A DNA stretch of 64,000 nt from Rhodocyclaceae bacterium (lineage in GTDB: Bacteria > Pseudomonadota > Gammaproteobacteria > Burkholderiales > Rhodocyclaceae): contig JAHDYG010000002.1 in NCBI GenBank assembly GCA_023383815.1, forward strand, positions 245,817 through 309,816. The letters run 5' to 3'. Shown here in pieces: positions 39,768 to 50,196 of this stretch. The notes below the pieces were generated by a model. That model worked only from the letters and a program-made list of their open reading frames with translations, had not been told where the DNA came from and did no database searches. A program made the translations under genes and the position numbers. Position 1 is the first letter of the stretch, and each line of letters opens with the position of its first letter.

Positions 39768-40433
39768 TCACGCGCGCAGCGAGGTGACCGTCCAGCCGTT
39801 TGCCGCCGCGTGTGCCGCGAGCTTCTCGTCAGGGTCGACGGCAACCGGGTGGGAGACCCGCTTCATCAGCGGCAGGTCGTTATGTGAGTCGCTGTAGAAC
39901 CAGCTTCGTTCAAAGCTTCCGAGGTGCAGTCCGAGCGACTCCAGCCAGGATTCGACGCGCTCGATCTTGCCTGCCTTGAAGGCCGGCGTGCCGCGCGCCT
40001 TGCCGGTGAACTGGCCATTCTCCTGCGCCGCAATCGTCGCGACGAGATGGGGAATGCCGAACTCGCGTACGATCGGGCCGGTGACGAAGCTGTTGGTGGC
40101 GGTCACCACCGCGACCAGATCGCCAGCGGCGAGGTGCTTGTGCACCAGCGCGCGCGCCGGATCACCCATCATCGGCCGGACCGAGTGTTCCATGAATTCG
40201 CGGTGCCAGGCATCCAGTTGCGTGCGCGGGTGGCGCGCCAGCGGGGCGAGCTGGAAATCGAGAAACTCGAAGATGTCGAGCGTGCCGGCCTTGTACTGCT
40301 CGTAGAAAGCTGCGTTGCGGGCCTCCTGGACTTCACGGTCGAGTACACCTTTCGCGATCAGGAACTGCGCCCACTCGAAATCCGAGTCGCCCGAGAGCAG
40401 GGTATTGTCGAGATCGAACAGTACGAGGTTCAC
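39768..40433 (-). CDS. HAD-IB family phosphatase (SerB-like)
   Basis: The 221-residue protein has the HAD motifs: I LVLFDLDNTLLSGDSD, II LVAVVTATNSF, III near FKAGKIERVESW, and IV WFYSDSHNDLPLMKRVSHPVAVDPD. A cap domain lies between I and II. Members act on phosphoserine, histidinol phosphate or glycerol phosphates, and the substrate is not evident. It is upstream of pcnB and 55 bases downstream of hda on the same strand. Confidence 0.9.
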   Translation of the reverse strand: MNLVLFDLDNTLLSGDSDFEWAQFLIAKGVLDREVQEARNAAFYEQYKAGTLDIFEFLDFQLAPLARHPRTQLDAWHREFMEHSVRPMMGDPARALVHKHLAAGDLVAVVTATNSFVTGPIVREFGIPHLVATIAAQENGQFTGKARGTPAFKAGKIERVESWLESLGLHLGSFERSWFYSDSHNDLPLMKRVSHPVAVDPDEKLAAHAAANGWTVTSLRA

Positions 40434-40488
40434 AAGCGCTCCTTGTCTACCTGAAGAGGAATGAAGATAGGTCTGTGGCGGCTGGCGG

Positions 40489-41157
40489 TCAGATTTCCAG
40501 TCCGAGCTGGATCAGTTCGCGCAGCAGTGGCAGGGTGACCGGGCGTTTGCGTTCGAGCGATGCGCGGTCCAGCGCCTCGACGACCGAAATCAGGCGGGGC
40601 AGCTCGCGGCTGCCGTGCCGGAGCAGGAAGCCGATCAGTTCGTCGGCAAGCTCCAGCCCACGCCGCCGGGCAATCTGGCGCAGGATCGCCGAGCGGGTTT
40701 CATCGTCGAGCGGCTGGACCTCGAAGACCAGGCACTGGCCGATGCGCGTGCGCAGGTCCTCGCGCAGGGCGAGCCCGAGCGGTGCAGTTTCACCCGACAG
40801 CAACAGGGTCTGGCGCGCATGTGCGGCGCGGTTGAAGGCATTGAAGAGGGCGATCTGCGCGGGCTCGTCGAGGGCGTCAACGTCGTCGATGCACAGCAGC
40901 AGGCCGTTTGTCGCGGGCAGCGTGTCAATGCTCTCCCCGGCGTGGAGTTCGGCTGCGCGTCCCGCTGCGCGTGCGGTCGTCACGGCGGCCTTGAGCAGAT
41001 GCGTGCGGCCGCAGCCACGCGGACCCCACAGGTAGAGATGGCTTGCGCCACGGATTGCTCCGAGCAGGGCATCGATCAGGGCCTCGTTGCCACTTGCGAC
41101 GAAGTTCTCGAACGTCGGATCCGCATCCGGCCCGATGTCGAGCACGAGCTGCTTCAT
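40489..41157 (-). CDS. hda: DnaA regulatory inactivator Hda
   Basis: The 222-residue AAA+ protein begins with the clamp-binding motif MKQLVLDIGPD. It has a P-loop-like WGPRGCGRTHLLKAA, CIDDVDALD (Walker B) and AFNRAAHARQTLLLSGETAP. Hda stimulates DnaA-ATP hydrolysis at the replication clamp. The Lys of the Walker A motif is Arg here (GRTH), a replacement to compare with close relatives. It overlaps the upstream transporter stop by 4 bases. Confidence 0.93.
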   Translation of the reverse strand: MKQLVLDIGPDADPTFENFVASGNEALIDALLGAIRGASHLYLWGPRGCGRTHLLKAAVTTARAAGRAAELHAGESIDTLPATNGLLLCIDDVDALDEPAQIALFNAFNRAAHARQTLLLSGETAPLGLALREDLRTRIGQCLVFEVQPLDDETRSAILRQIARRRGLELADELIGFLLRHGSRELPRLISVVEALDRASLERKRPVTLPLLRELIQLGLEI

Positions 41158-42251
41158 CGCTGCGCGTCGTCCGGGTCGGATGGGGGCTGGCCGAGATAGA
41201 CCGGGCTCGCGAACCAGGCTTCGCGAAGCTCGCGCCACCCGACCAGGATCGCAGCGCTCGCCGGCAGCGCAACGAGCATGCCGACGAAACCGAACAGCTG
41301 GCCGAACGCCATCAGGGCGAAGATCACGGCCAGCGGATGCAGGCCGATGCGCTCGCCGACGAGATACGGGGTCAGCACGTAGCTTTCAAGCAGCTGGCCG
41401 ATCCCGAACACGATGCCGACCCCGAGCAGCGGCGACCACCCCTCGGCCTGCAGGAGTGCGGCCAGGACGGCCAGCAGCAGTCCGCCGCCAAACCCCACGA
41501 AGGGGATGAACGCGAGCAGCCCGGTCAGCACGCCGACCGGCAACGCGAACTTCAGGCCCGCGATCCACAGCCCCAGGCTGTAGTACGCGGCCAGGATCAG
41601 CATCACCGACAACTGGCCGCGCAGGAACTCCGACAGCACCGAGTCGATGTTGCCAAGCACGCGCGTCGTCGAAGCGAGCATCGGGCGGGGGATCGTATCG
41701 CGAAGCGCCTGGACGATGTTCGGCCATTCCTGCAGCAGGTAGAACATCACGATCGGGATCAGGGCCAGCGTTGCGACGGCAGAGACCAGGGCCATGCCGC
41801 CTTCGCGGGCATGGCTGAGCAGAACCGGCAGGAGATCCTTGGCAGACTGCCCGTGTTCGGCGACCCAGGACTTGAACGACGCCGCATCGAGCCGGAACTC
41901 GATCCCGAACGTCGACTGCAGGAGCGGCGCGAGACGGGCATCGGCCAGTTCGATCAGTTCGGGCAGTCGTGCGATCAGTAGCACCGCTTCGCGATAGATC
42001 ATCGGCGCCAGGATCAGCACGACCAGCGACAGCAGCATGCCGAGGCCTAGGATCACGAGCAGCACGGCCGCTGCGCGGGGGATGCGCCGGGCGGTCATCC
42101 AGTTCACTGCCGGGTCGCAGATGTAGGCGAATACGGCTGCGACGGCAAACGGAGTCAGGATCGGAGCGAGCAGGTAGAACAGGCCCAGCAGCGCGGCACC
42201 GACGCCGGCCCAGGCAACGGTCTGCAGACGGTCGGGGCGGTGGAGCTTCAT
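41154..42251 (-). CDS. AI-2E/PerM-family transporter
   Basis: This 365-residue protein has about eight membrane segments and the AI-2E family pattern LLAPILTPFAVAAVFAYICDPAVNWMTARRIPRAAAVLLVILG, a central soluble stretch, then LPVGVLTGLLAFIPFVGFGGGLLLAVLAALLQ and LLESYVLTPYLVGERIGLHPLAVIFALMAFGQLFGFVGMLVALPASA. Substrate unknown. Coupled by ATGA to hda and divergent from purM, it keeps the common proteobacterial perM-hda neighbourhood. Confidence 0.92.
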   Translation of the reverse strand: MKLHRPDRLQTVAWAGVGAALLGLFYLLAPILTPFAVAAVFAYICDPAVNWMTARRIPRAAAVLLVILGLGMLLSLVVLILAPMIYREAVLLIARLPELIELADARLAPLLQSTFGIEFRLDAASFKSWVAEHGQSAKDLLPVLLSHAREGGMALVSAVATLALIPIVMFYLLQEWPNIVQALRDTIPRPMLASTTRVLGNIDSVLSEFLRGQLSVMLILAAYYSLGLWIAGLKFALPVGVLTGLLAFIPFVGFGGGLLLAVLAALLQAEGWSPLLGVGIVFGIGQLLESYVLTPYLVGERIGLHPLAVIFALMAFGQLFGFVGMLVALPASAAILVGWRELREAWFASPVYLGQPPSDPDDAQR

Positions 42252-42392
42252 TTCGAGTAAAATTTCTCGCCTGTCGCGGGGCCGGATGGCCGGACCCGTA
42301 AATGTAACGGCGTGAAGATCACGCATCAAGCATTCTTCGGGCTTTTCGACCCGGCAAGTGCCTCGTGCCTTGTGTACTGAAGAGGAAAGAAA

Positions 42393-43427
42393 TTGACCTC
42401 CCTGACCTATCGTGATGCCGGTGTCGATATCGTGGCCGGCGATGACCTCGTGGACCGTATCAAGCCGATGGCGAAGAAGACCATGCGCCCGGAAGTGCTG
42501 GGCGGGATCGGTGGCTTCGGTGCGCTCTTCGAGCTGTCGAAGAAGTACCGGGAGCCGGTGCTGGTTTCGGGTACGGACGGGGTGGGCACCAAGCTCAAGC
42601 TCGCCTTCCAGCTCGGCAGGCATGACACCGTCGGCCAGGACCTGGTCGCGATGAGCGTCAACGACATCCTGGTACAAGGGGCGGAGCCGCTCTTCTTCCT
42701 CGACTACTTTGCCTGTGGCCGGCTCGACGTCGACACCGCGGCGGACGTCGTCAAGGGCATTGCCCGCGGCTGTGAGCTGGCAGGCTGCGCGCTGATCGGT
42801 GGCGAAACCGCCGAGATGCCGGGCATGTATCCCGAAGGCGAGTACGACCTGGCTGGTTTTGCGGTCGGTGCGGTCGAGAAATCCGGGATCATCGATGGTT
42901 CACGGATCGCGGCGGGAGATGTCGTGCTCGGGCTCGCTTCGAGCGGGGCGCATTCGAACGGCTATTCGCTGATCCGCAAGATCATGGAACTCACCGGCCC
43001 CGATCTCGATGCCGACCTGGACGGCCGCCCCTTGCGCGACGTCGTGCTCGAACCGACACGCATCTACGTAAAACCGCTGCTGGAAGTGCTGCAATCGATG
43101 CCCGGTGCCGTGAAGGGCATGGCACACATCACGGGGGGCGGACTCACCGAGAACATCCCCCGCATCCTGGCGTCGGGCCTGACGGCACGCATCGAAGCTT
43201 CGAGCTGGCCCATGCCGGCACTTTTCCGCTGGCTCAAGGAGGCGGGCAACGTCGCCGATCAGGAGATGTACCGCGTGTTCAACTGCGGCATCGGCATGGT
43301 TGTGGTGGTGGCTCCCGAGGACGCCGAGGCCGTATCGGCCCGGCTAGAACAGGCCGGTGAACAGGTCTTCCGGATCGGGCGCATCGAACCGCGCGAGCCG
43401 GGAGCACCCCAGACCGTGGTGTCCTGA
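42393..43427 (+). CDS. purM: Phosphoribosylformylglycinamidine cyclo-ligase
   Basis: The 344-residue AIR synthetase begins at a TTG codon with AGGAAAG about 6 bases upstream; no nearby in-frame ATG fits the family N terminus [22 protein letters not shown]. Motifs include [25 protein letters not shown] and VGAVEK. It closes the imidazole ring in purine synthesis. It diverges from the AI-2E transporter and converges on miaA, 15 bases away. Confidence 0.97.
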   Translation: MTSLTYRDAGVDIVAGDDLVDRIKPMAKKTMRPEVLGGIGGFGALFELSKKYREPVLVSGTDGVGTKLKLAFQLGRHDTVGQDLVAMSVNDILVQGAEPLFFLDYFACGRLDVDTAADVVKGIARGCELAGCALIGGETAEMPGMYPEGEYDLAGFAVGAVEKSGIIDGSRIAAGDVVLGLASSGAHSNGYSLIRKIMELTGPDLDADLDGRPLRDVVLEPTRIYVKPLLEVLQSMPGAVKGMAHITGGGLTENIPRILASGLTARIEASSWPMPALFRWLKEAGNVADQEMYRVFNCGIGMVVVVAPEDAEAVSARLEQAGEQVFRIGRIEPREPGAPQTVVS

Positions 43428-43442
43428 AGCCGGTTCTGCGGT

Positions 43443-44447
43443 TCAGGAGGGTCCGCGTTCGAGCAGGCGCTGTGCGAGCGACTGCACGCGCCGTTCGAGG
43501 TCCGGGGCGAGGCAGTCGATCTCGACCAGATCAGGCCAGTTTTCGCGGAACTGGCGCTGCCAGGTGAGCTGGCGTTTGGCGAGCTGGCGCGTGGCGGCGA
43601 TGCCTCGCGCACGCAGGCTTGCCGCGTCGTACTGCCCTTCCAGCATTTCCCACACCTGCCGGTAGCCGACGCAGCGCATCGACGGTAGACCCGCATCGAG
43701 CCGGTAGCGTGCGCGCAGGGCCTCCACCTCTGCGATCAGGCCGTCGGCGAGCATGCGATCGAAGCGCGCTTCGATCCGGGCGTGCAGCACGCTCCGGTCG
43801 GACGGTGCCAGCGCGATGGGGAGCAGTTGGTGGCGCGGGGCGGGGGTCTCGTCCCGGCGGGCGAGACTCTCGGCCAGCGGCCGACCGGTCAGGCGGATGA
43901 TTTCCAGCGCCCGCTGGATGCGCTGGGCATCGGTTGGTTCGAGGCGGTCCGCAGCGTCCGGGTCAAGCAGGGCCAGTTCGGCATGCAGGGCCGGCCAGCC
44001 GCGCTCCTGCGCTTGCCGGTCAATCTCGCGGCGCAGCTCCGGATCCGCGGGCGGCAGGTCTGATAGCCCTTCGCGCAAGGCCTTGAAATACAGCATCGTT
44101 CCTCCGGCGAGGACGGGAATCCGTCCGCGTGCGCTGATCTCGTCCATGAGCCGTGTGCCCGCTTCACAGAAGCGGGCGGCCGACCAGTGCTCTTCCGGTG
44201 ACACGATATCGATCAGATGGTGTGGGCAGCGGGCCTGCTCGTCGGGGCTCGGCTTGGCCGTGCCGATGTCCATGTCGCGATAGACCAGGGCCGAGTCGAC
44301 ACTGATGATCTCGATCGGCAGAACCTCGGCCAGCGCCAGCGCCGAGGCCGTCTTGCCGCTCGCAGTCGGTCCGAGCAAAACGAGCGCATGCGGCGCAAGA
44401 CTTCCTTGCGCCGCCGTGCGCTCAAGGAGGGGGGCGGTTCGGGGCAT
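43443..44447 (-). CDS. miaA: tRNA dimethylallyltransferase
   Basis: The 334-residue protein has the P-loop [69 protein letters not shown], and the tRNA-binding [14 protein letters not shown]. It adds a dimethylallyl group to A37 of tRNAs reading UNN codons. I use ATG 44447; the N terminus is about 18 residues longer than the P-loop requires and no strong ribosome site marks the start. It follows mutL at a distance, with dedA-like yqaA in between on the other strand. Confidence 0.96.
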   Translation of the reverse strand: MPRTAPLLERTAAQGSLAPHALVLLGPTASGKTASALALAEVLPIEIISVDSALVYRDMDIGTAKPSPDEQARCPHHLIDIVSPEEHWSAARFCEAGTRLMDEISARGRIPVLAGGTMLYFKALREGLSDLPPADPELRREIDRQAQERGWPALHAELALLDPDAADRLEPTDAQRIQRALEIIRLTGRPLAESLARRDETPAPRHQLLPIALAPSDRSVLHARIEARFDRMLADGLIAEVEALRARYRLDAGLPSMRCVGYRQVWEMLEGQYDAASLRARGIAATRQLAKRQLTWQRQFRENWPDLVEIDCLAPDLERRVQSLAQRLLERGPS

Positions 44448-44647
44448 GGCGGGGCCGGGTTTTCCAGTGTGGGGATGGCTGCGCCCGAACCATAACAGAG
44501 GGGGGAGCGACCTGCTACCGGCGGGGCAGATGGAGGTGCTCCGGTGCGGGTCTCCGATCGGCGGGCGGGCGTCCAAGGCGCTATCATGTCGCCCGTGCCG
44601 GTGACGGAGGGGCCTGTGCCCAACCCCGGAAAGATGCTGGAAGCCTT

Positions 44648-45232
44648 GTGAAGATTTTCTCTCCGCTCTACGAACGTGCCATGGGCTGGGCCCGCCATCG
44701 CCATGCCCCGTGGTATTTGGGCGGGCTGAGCTTTGCTGAATCGTCGTTCTTCCCGATCCCGCCCGATGTGATGCTTGCGCCAATGAGCCTGGCGCGGCCG
44801 TCGCATGCGTGGTGGTTCGCATTGATCACCACGCTCGCATCGGTTGCGGGCGGGGTGCTGGGCTATCTGATCGGGGTGTTCGCGTTTGACCTCATCGAAC
44901 CATCGCTGCGTGCGAGCCACTACTGGGAGGGGTATCTCCTGGCCCAGGCCTGGTTCGACCGATGGGGGTTCTGGGCGATCTTCGTCGCCGGGTTTTCGCC
45001 GATCCCGTACAAGGTGTTCACGATTGCCGCCGGAGCGGCCTCGATGGCGCTGCTGCCCTTCATGCTCGCCTCGCTCGTCGGACGCGGCGCGCGATTCTTT
45101 CTCGTGGCCGGCCTGATGGCGCTCGGCGGTGCGCGCATGGAGGCGGTGCTGCACCGCTACATCGACCGGCTCGGCTGGGCAACGGTGGGCGCGCTCGTGC
45201 TTGCGGTGGTCGCAATCAACGGGTTCGACTAA
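44648..45232 (+). CDS. YqaA/DedA-like inner membrane protein
   Basis: This 194-residue protein starts at GTG with GGAAG 5 bases upstream. It has [42 protein letters not shown], and the DedA motif [49 protein letters not shown]. DedA-type proteins help flip polyprenyl phosphate or phospholipids. About four to five helices are predicted. It converges on mutL with 33 bases between them. Confidence 0.92.
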   Translation: MKIFSPLYERAMGWARHRHAPWYLGGLSFAESSFFPIPPDVMLAPMSLARPSHAWWFALITTLASVAGGVLGYLIGVFAFDLIEPSLRASHYWEGYLLAQAWFDRWGFWAIFVAGFSPIPYKVFTIAAGAASMALLPFMLASLVGRGARFFLVAGLMALGGARMEAVLHRYIDRLGWATVGALVLAVVAINGFD

Positions 45233-45265
45233 CTCTGGCAGCAGCTGCCTCGGCAGTCGGCCCGA

Positions 45266-47083
45266 TCATTTTCCGCGTAGGAAGAACCGGTCGAGATCGG
45301 CCATGCCGAGCTGGATCCAGGTCGGGCGGCCATGATTGCACTGGTCGGCCCGTTCGGTGGCTTCCATGTCGCGCAGCAGCGCGTTCATCTCGGGGATCGA
45401 GAGCAGACGGTGCGCGCGCACCGCACCATGGCAGGCCATCGTGGCGAGCAGTTCGTTGCGGCGTGCGGTGACGACCTCGGTGGCCGGGAAGTCGCGCAGC
45501 TCCCGCAGCAGTTCGTGCATCAGCTCGGCGACCGGTGCTGCGGCGAGAAGCGCCGGAACGCTGCGCACGGCCAGTTGCACGGGGCCAAGCGGCGCAGTCT
45601 CGAAGCCCATCTCGGCAAGCGTCCCGGCGCAGGCTTCGGCGGTTGCCATTTCCTGTGCCGAGAGTGAGAGCACGGCCGGGATCAGCAGGCGCTGGATCGA
45701 TGGACGACCTTCCAGCACGCACTTGAGCTTCTCGTACAGGATCCGCTCGTGAGCGGCATGCATGTCGACGATGACGAGTCCGGCGGCGTTCTCGGCCAGG
45801 ATATAGATCCCGTGCAGTTGTGCGATTGCTCGCCCCAGTGGCAGCGCGTCTTCGCTGCTCAGATGCGCGGCGGCGTGCTGGCCCACCAGCGCCTGCGCTT
45901 GCGGGGCGATTTTCGGCAACGGGACGGTAGGCTCGTTGCGCGCCCCGGCGGCGAATGCGAAATAGGCGTTGCTGGCCGATTCCATTGCGAGTCGCGCCTG
46001 AACCGGCGGGTTCGCGCTCCAGGCGCTGGGGGGCACAGGGATCGTGGGCAGCGGAACCCGGGAGGCCGCTGTCGAGGAAGATCCGGACCGGCTTTCGTCC
46101 GCAACCGCGGTTCGCGCCAGCGCCCGGGTCAGCGTGTGAAACACGAACTGGTGGATGGCGCGTGATTCGCGAAAGCGCACCTCGATCTTGGCTGGATGGA
46201 CGTTGACATCCACCGCGGCAGGGTCGAGGTCGAGAAACAGCACGTAGGCCGGATGGCGGCTGCCGTGCAGGACGTCGGCGTAGGCCTGGCGGAGCGCATG
46301 GGCGAGGAGCTTGTCGCGCACGAAGCGGCCGTTCACGAAGAAATACTGGGCATCGCGGCTCGCGCGCGACCAGGAGGGCAGCGACACGTGGCCGGAAAGC
46401 CTCAGTGGGCCAGCGTCGGCATCGATTTCGCGTGCGTGGGCGAGAAAATCGTCGCCCATCAGCTCGGCCACCCGGCGGCGCGCATCACCGGCCGTCAGCC
46501 GGTGGATCAGGCGTCCGTTGTGGCTCAGCTGCAGGGCCAGATCAGGGCGGGCGAGGGCGATGCGGCGAAAGGCTTCGTCGCAGTGGGCGAATTCGGTCGC
46601 TTCGGTCTTCAGGAACTTGCGTCGCGCCGGGGTGTTGAAGTACAGGTCGGCAACCTCTACGACCGTACCGTGGTTGAGTGCTGCCGGAGCCGGCGTGCGA
46701 TCGTCCGAGTGCACGCGCCAGGCGTGGCCCGCGCCTTCGGCGCGGCTGGTGATCGACAGGCGCGAAACTGCGGCGATGGCCGCCAGCGCTTCGCCCCGGA
46801 AACCCATCGTGCCGACGCGTTCAAGGTCCTCCAGGCTGGCGATCTTGCTGGTCGCGTGGCGATCGAGTGCGCGCGTCAGATCGTCGCGCTCGATGCCGCA
46901 CCCGTCGTCGGCGATCCGGATCCGCCGCACGCCCCCCTCTTCGAGCTGCACGTCGACGGTTAGCGATCCGGCGTCGAGCGCGTTCTCCATCACCTCCTTG
47001 AGCACCGAGGCGGGGCGTTCGACGACTTCGCCTGCGGCGATCTGGTTGATGAGGTGGTCGGGCAGCGGTTGAATGCGAGGCAT
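45266..47083 (-). CDS. mutL: DNA mismatch repair protein MutL
   Basis: The 605-residue protein has the GHKL ATPase domain: IQPLPDHLINQIAAGEVVERPASVLKEVMENALDAGS, DDGCGI, TMGFRGEALAAIAAVSRL and KIEVRFR. The C-terminal half has VDMHAAHERILYE, close to the endonuclease motif DQHA-x2-E-x4-E (Q replaced by M), so it may nick DNA like other MutL proteins of Dam-less bacteria. ATG 47083 precedes the family start MPRIQPLP. A TATAAT box lies 37 bases upstream on the minus strand (47120-47125). Confidence 0.96.
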   Translation of the reverse strand: MPRIQPLPDHLINQIAAGEVVERPASVLKEVMENALDAGSLTVDVQLEEGGVRRIRIADDGCGIERDDLTRALDRHATSKIASLEDLERVGTMGFRGEALAAIAAVSRLSITSRAEGAGHAWRVHSDDRTPAPAALNHGTVVEVADLYFNTPARRKFLKTEATEFAHCDEAFRRIALARPDLALQLSHNGRLIHRLTAGDARRRVAELMGDDFLAHAREIDADAGPLRLSGHVSLPSWSRASRDAQYFFVNGRFVRDKLLAHALRQAYADVLHGSRHPAYVLFLDLDPAAVDVNVHPAKIEVRFRESRAIHQFVFHTLTRALARTAVADESRSGSSSTAASRVPLPTIPVPPSAWSANPPVQARLAMESASNAYFAFAAGARNEPTVPLPKIAPQAQALVGQHAAAHLSSEDALPLGRAIAQLHGIYILAENAAGLVIVDMHAAHERILYEKLKCVLEGRPSIQRLLIPAVLSLSAQEMATAEACAGTLAEMGFETAPLGPVQLAVRSVPALLAAAPVAELMHELLRELRDFPATEVVTARRNELLATMACHGAVRAHRLLSIPEMNALLRDMEATERADQCNHGRPTWIQLGMADLDRFFLRGK

Positions 47084-47119
47084 GCGGGTTCGAAGCGGGA
47101 GCAGGGCGGCCAACGGGGC

Positions 47120-47125
47120 ATTATA
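47120..47125 (-). promoter_or_regulatory. Consensus -10 box for mutL
   Basis: On the minus strand a perfect TATAAT lies 37 bases upstream of the mutL ATG. The region 17 bases further (GGAACC) is a poor -35. Confidence 0.45.
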
Positions 47126-47240
47126 CGGCCGCCCATCACGCCGGTTCCGTGCCTCGTGCGGAACGTGACGTGAAGGCGCTCATGGGCTTCCGGTATCATG
47201 CACGCAGTTTTCAATCGTCCGGGGCGACACGCAGTCCAGC

Positions 47241-47900
47241 ATGAAGTCGATCGTCATCCTCATCTCGGGGCGCGGCAGCAACATGGAAGCCATCGTGCGC
47301 GCGCAACCCGATGGCGCAAGGATCCGCGCAGTCATCAGCAATCGGGCGGATGCCGCAGGGCTCGTGTTTGCCCGGGACCACGGCATCGAGACCGCGGTCG
47401 TCGATCATCGTGCCTTCGCCAGCCGGGACGCCTTCGATGCGGAGCTCGCCACGGTGATCGACGGCTACGCGCCGGATCTCGTGGTGCTCGCTGGCTTCAT
47501 GCGGATCCTGACCGATGGGTTCGTCGAGCACTACCGCGGCCGCTTGCTGAACATCCACCCTTCCTTGCTGCCGGCATTTCCGGGGCTGCACACGCATCGC
47601 CGAGCGATCGAGTCGGGGGTGCGGGTGCATGGCGCGACCGTTCATTTCGTCACCCCGGATCTGGATTGCGGTCCGGTCGTCATTCAGGCAGCCGTGCCGG
47701 TTCTGCCCGCGGATGACGAGGACACCCTCGCGGCCCGCGTGCTCGAGCACGAACACCGCATCTATCCACAGGCGGTGCGCTGGTTCGTCGAGGAACGGCT
47801 GACGCTCGATGGGGCCGGGCGGGTCCGGGTGCGCGACGAAGGGCCGGCACACGGCTGCATCGTTCCTCCGCTCGATGCGGACCTGCGAACGGGGCCGTGA
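47241..47900 (+). CDS. purN: Phosphoribosylglycinamide formyltransferase
   Basis: The 219-residue protein has the GAR transformylase motifs IVILISGRGSNMEAIV and the catalytic block LAGFMRILTDGFVEHYRGRLLNIHPSLLPAFPGLHTHRRAIESGVRVHGATVHFVTPDLDCGPVV with Asn-His...Asp. It adds a formyl group from 10-formyl-THF in purine synthesis. The stop overlaps the DUF3108 gene start. A TATCAT box at 47194-47199 is a possible -10. Confidence 0.96.
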   Translation: MKSIVILISGRGSNMEAIVRAQPDGARIRAVISNRADAAGLVFARDHGIETAVVDHRAFASRDAFDAELATVIDGYAPDLVVLAGFMRILTDGFVEHYRGRLLNIHPSLLPAFPGLHTHRRAIESGVRVHGATVHFVTPDLDCGPVVIQAAVPVLPADDEDTLAARVLEHEHRIYPQAVRWFVEERLTLDGAGRVRVRDEGPAHGCIVPPLDADLRTGP

Positions 47901-48715
47901 TGAGGCTGACGAACGGGCGTCGGCGGGGGAGCTGGCAGATGCTCGTGCTGTTCGTGCTGGTCACCGTAATCATGGTTGGCGCCCGGCAATCGGACGCCCA
48001 GGCGAGTCCGTCTTCCGGACACGGAGCCTGGGCGGCGGGCTGGCCTGCATCGGGCCGGGTCGTGTTCGACGTGCTCAAGGGGGCGGACGGACCAAGGTTG
48101 GGAAGCTCCGAGCACCGCTGGTCGCACGATGGCGAGCGCTACACGATGCAGACGCAGGTCAGGACGACCGGCCTTGCGGACCTGCTGCTGAACTTCGATT
48201 ACGTTCAGAGCAGCGCCGGGCGGATCGCCGAGGGTGGCTTGCGACCCGAGCGCTTCCGCATCGAGCAGAGCGGGCGCAAGCCGGAGCAGGCAGATTTCGA
48301 CTGGACCCGGGGCATGGTCGCTATCGAGCGCAAGGGCAGGGTCGGGCACTACGCACTGGGCAAGCAGGATCAGGATCTGTTGAGTTTGTGGCATCTCGTG
48401 GCGGTCGCAGGTGAGCGGGGCCTGCCCGGCGAGCTGTCGTTGGTGACGGGGCGCAAGCCGGTCGCCGTACGAGCGTCGATCCAGGGACGGGAATCGGTTC
48501 GGGTTCCGGCCGGATCGCTCGAAACGGTCCGGGTCCGTCTGCAGGCGCGCGAGGGGAAGCTGACCCTCGATCTGTGGCTGTCCACGGCGCACCGGATGGT
48601 TCCGGTACGGATCCTGATGACCGATGAAAAGGGACAGGCACTGGACCAGCAGGCGGTCACGATCGACCTGCAGGCAGCAGGCAAGGCAGATCTGCCCGGT
48701 GGCGGGCGAGGATGA
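47900..48715 (+). CDS. DUF3108 exported protein
   Basis: This 271-residue protein has a hydrophobic N-terminal signal (MLVLFVLVTVIMVGARQSDAQA) and a beta-rich body with GRVVFDVLKG, SEHRWSHDGERYTMQTQVRTTGLADLLLNFDYVQSSAGRIAEGGLRPERFRIEQSGR. This is the DUF3108 pattern seen next to purN in betaproteobacteria. It probably folds as a beta-barrel-like lipid or polymer-binding periplasmic protein; the function is unknown. The start could be the GTG one codon earlier. Its stop overlaps the next gene by ATGA. Confidence 0.88.
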   Translation: MRLTNGRRRGSWQMLVLFVLVTVIMVGARQSDAQASPSSGHGAWAAGWPASGRVVFDVLKGADGPRLGSSEHRWSHDGERYTMQTQVRTTGLADLLLNFDYVQSSAGRIAEGGLRPERFRIEQSGRKPEQADFDWTRGMVAIERKGRVGHYALGKQDQDLLSLWHLVAVAGERGLPGELSLVTGRKPVAVRASIQGRESVRVPAGSLETVRVRLQAREGKLTLDLWLSTAHRMVPVRILMTDEKGQALDQQAVTIDLQAAGKADLPGGGRG

Positions 48716-50196
48716 GCGAGATGATACGGAAGCGGCAGTCAGCGGAACGGGGCGGAGCGCGAAGCGCGGAGCAAGACGCAGGGCGAACGCCGGGGCGAAG
48801 CGGCGAGCGGGAGGATCCCCGCAAGCGTGGAGCGGAGCGTGGGGGAGGGTCTCCCGCTGGTCGGCGCAACCGATCCGCGTCGCACGAAGGCCCGGAACGG
48901 CCCGAGGTCGTCGTGGCGCCGGCGCGGGAGGATGCCGTCTCGCGTGCGCTCCTGATCCAGGCGGCACAAGTGCTTGGGCCAGTGCTCGAATTCAGCCACC
49001 CGGCAGACGTCGTGATCTCGCGCTACTTCCGGGAGAATCGCGAACTCGGCCAGCGCGACCGGTCCTTCGTCGCCGAGACCGTGTACGGAATCGTGCGCCG
49101 CCTGCGCTGGCTGCGCAGATTGGCCGGATCCGATGCGCGGCCGCGCGAACTGCTGCTCGCCTGGCTTGCGCGCGGCGAGGGCTGGCCGATGCGACGCTTC
49201 GAAGGACTGGTGTCGCCTGTCGAGATGGAGTGGATCTCGTCGCTGAAGGCGAGCGCACTCGACGAAGGCAGCCTCGGCGAGCGAACCGATCTTCCCGACT
49301 GGCTGGCCGAGCGGCTTGCGAGCCAGTACGACGAAGCGGAGTTGGCTGCGCTCGCGCATGGGCTGAATCGGCCGGCACCGCTCGATCTTCGTGTGAACGT
49401 CATGAAGGCCGACCGCGACAAGACGCTTGCTGCGCTCAAGGCGTCGGGTTTCGATGCCTCCGCATGTCCGTTGTCGCCACATGGGGTGAGAATGGCGGGC
49501 AAGCCCGCCTTGCAGAAGCATCCGCTTTTTCTCGACGGCAGCGTCGAGGTCCAGGACGAGGGCAGCCAGTTGCTCGGATTCCTGCTGCAACCCCGGCGCG
49601 GAGAACTGGTCGTCGATTTCTGCGCCGGAGCGGGCGGGAAGACTTTGCATCTGGGCGCGATGATGCGCTCGACCGGCCGCCTGTACGCATTCGACGTTTC
49701 CGAAAAGCGCCTCGCAAAGCTCAAGCCGCGCGTCGCCCGCGCGGGCCTGTCGAACGTTCACCCGGTGCTGATCGCGCACGAACGGGATCAGAAGGTGAAG
49801 CGACTTGCAGCAAAGGCAGATCGGGTGCTCGTGGACGCACCCTGCAGCGGCCTCGGAACGCTGCGCCGCAACCCGGATCTGAAGTGGCGCCAGAGTCCGG
49901 AGTCGGTTGCCGAAATGGTCGTCAAACAGGCCGCGATCCTGGCGTCGGCGGCGCGTCTCGTGCGCCCAGGCGGACGCCTCGTGTATGCCACCTGCAGTCT
50001 GCTCAAGGACGAGAACGACGGGATCGTCGATGCCTTTCTTGCAGCACATCCCGACTTCTTCGAGCGCGATGCGTCGGACGTGCTTTCCGGTCAGGGCGTT
50101 GAACTTGCGACTGGTGAGCGCCTGCGCCTCTTTCCACATCGCCACGATACCGATGGATTCTTTGCGGCGGTGCTGGAGCGGGCGGAGGTCCGTTGA
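48712..50196 (+). CDS. RsmB/NOP-family rRNA cytosine-5 methyltransferase
   Basis: This 494-residue protein has a low-complexity Arg/Gly/Glu-rich N-terminal 70 residues, then a NusB-like RNA-binding segment (PADVVISRYFRENRELGQRDRSFVAETVYGIVRRL). The m5C methyltransferase domain follows, with the SAM motif VDFCAGAGGKTLHLGAMM, DVSEKRLAKLKPRV, motif IV DAPCSGLGTLRRNPDLKWR and motif VI YATCSLLKDEND, both catalytic Cys present. It resembles RsmB (16S m5C967). The N-terminal low-complexity extension is unusual. Confidence 0.92.
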   Translation: MSEMIRKRQSAERGGARSAEQDAGRTPGRSGEREDPRKRGAERGGGSPAGRRNRSASHEGPERPEVVVAPAREDAVSRALLIQAAQVLGPVLEFSHPADVVISRYFRENRELGQRDRSFVAETVYGIVRRLRWLRRLAGSDARPRELLLAWLARGEGWPMRRFEGLVSPVEMEWISSLKASALDEGSLGERTDLPDWLAERLASQYDEAELAALAHGLNRPAPLDLRVNVMKADRDKTLAALKASGFDASACPLSPHGVRMAGKPALQKHPLFLDGSVEVQDEGSQLLGFLLQPRRGELVVDFCAGAGGKTLHLGAMMRSTGRLYAFDVSEKRLAKLKPRVARAGLSNVHPVLIAHERDQKVKRLAAKADRVLVDAPCSGLGTLRRNPDLKWRQSPESVAEMVVKQAAILASAARLVRPGGRLVYATCSLLKDENDGIVDAFLAAHPDFFERDASDVLSGQGVELATGERLRLFPHRHDTDGFFAAVLERAEVR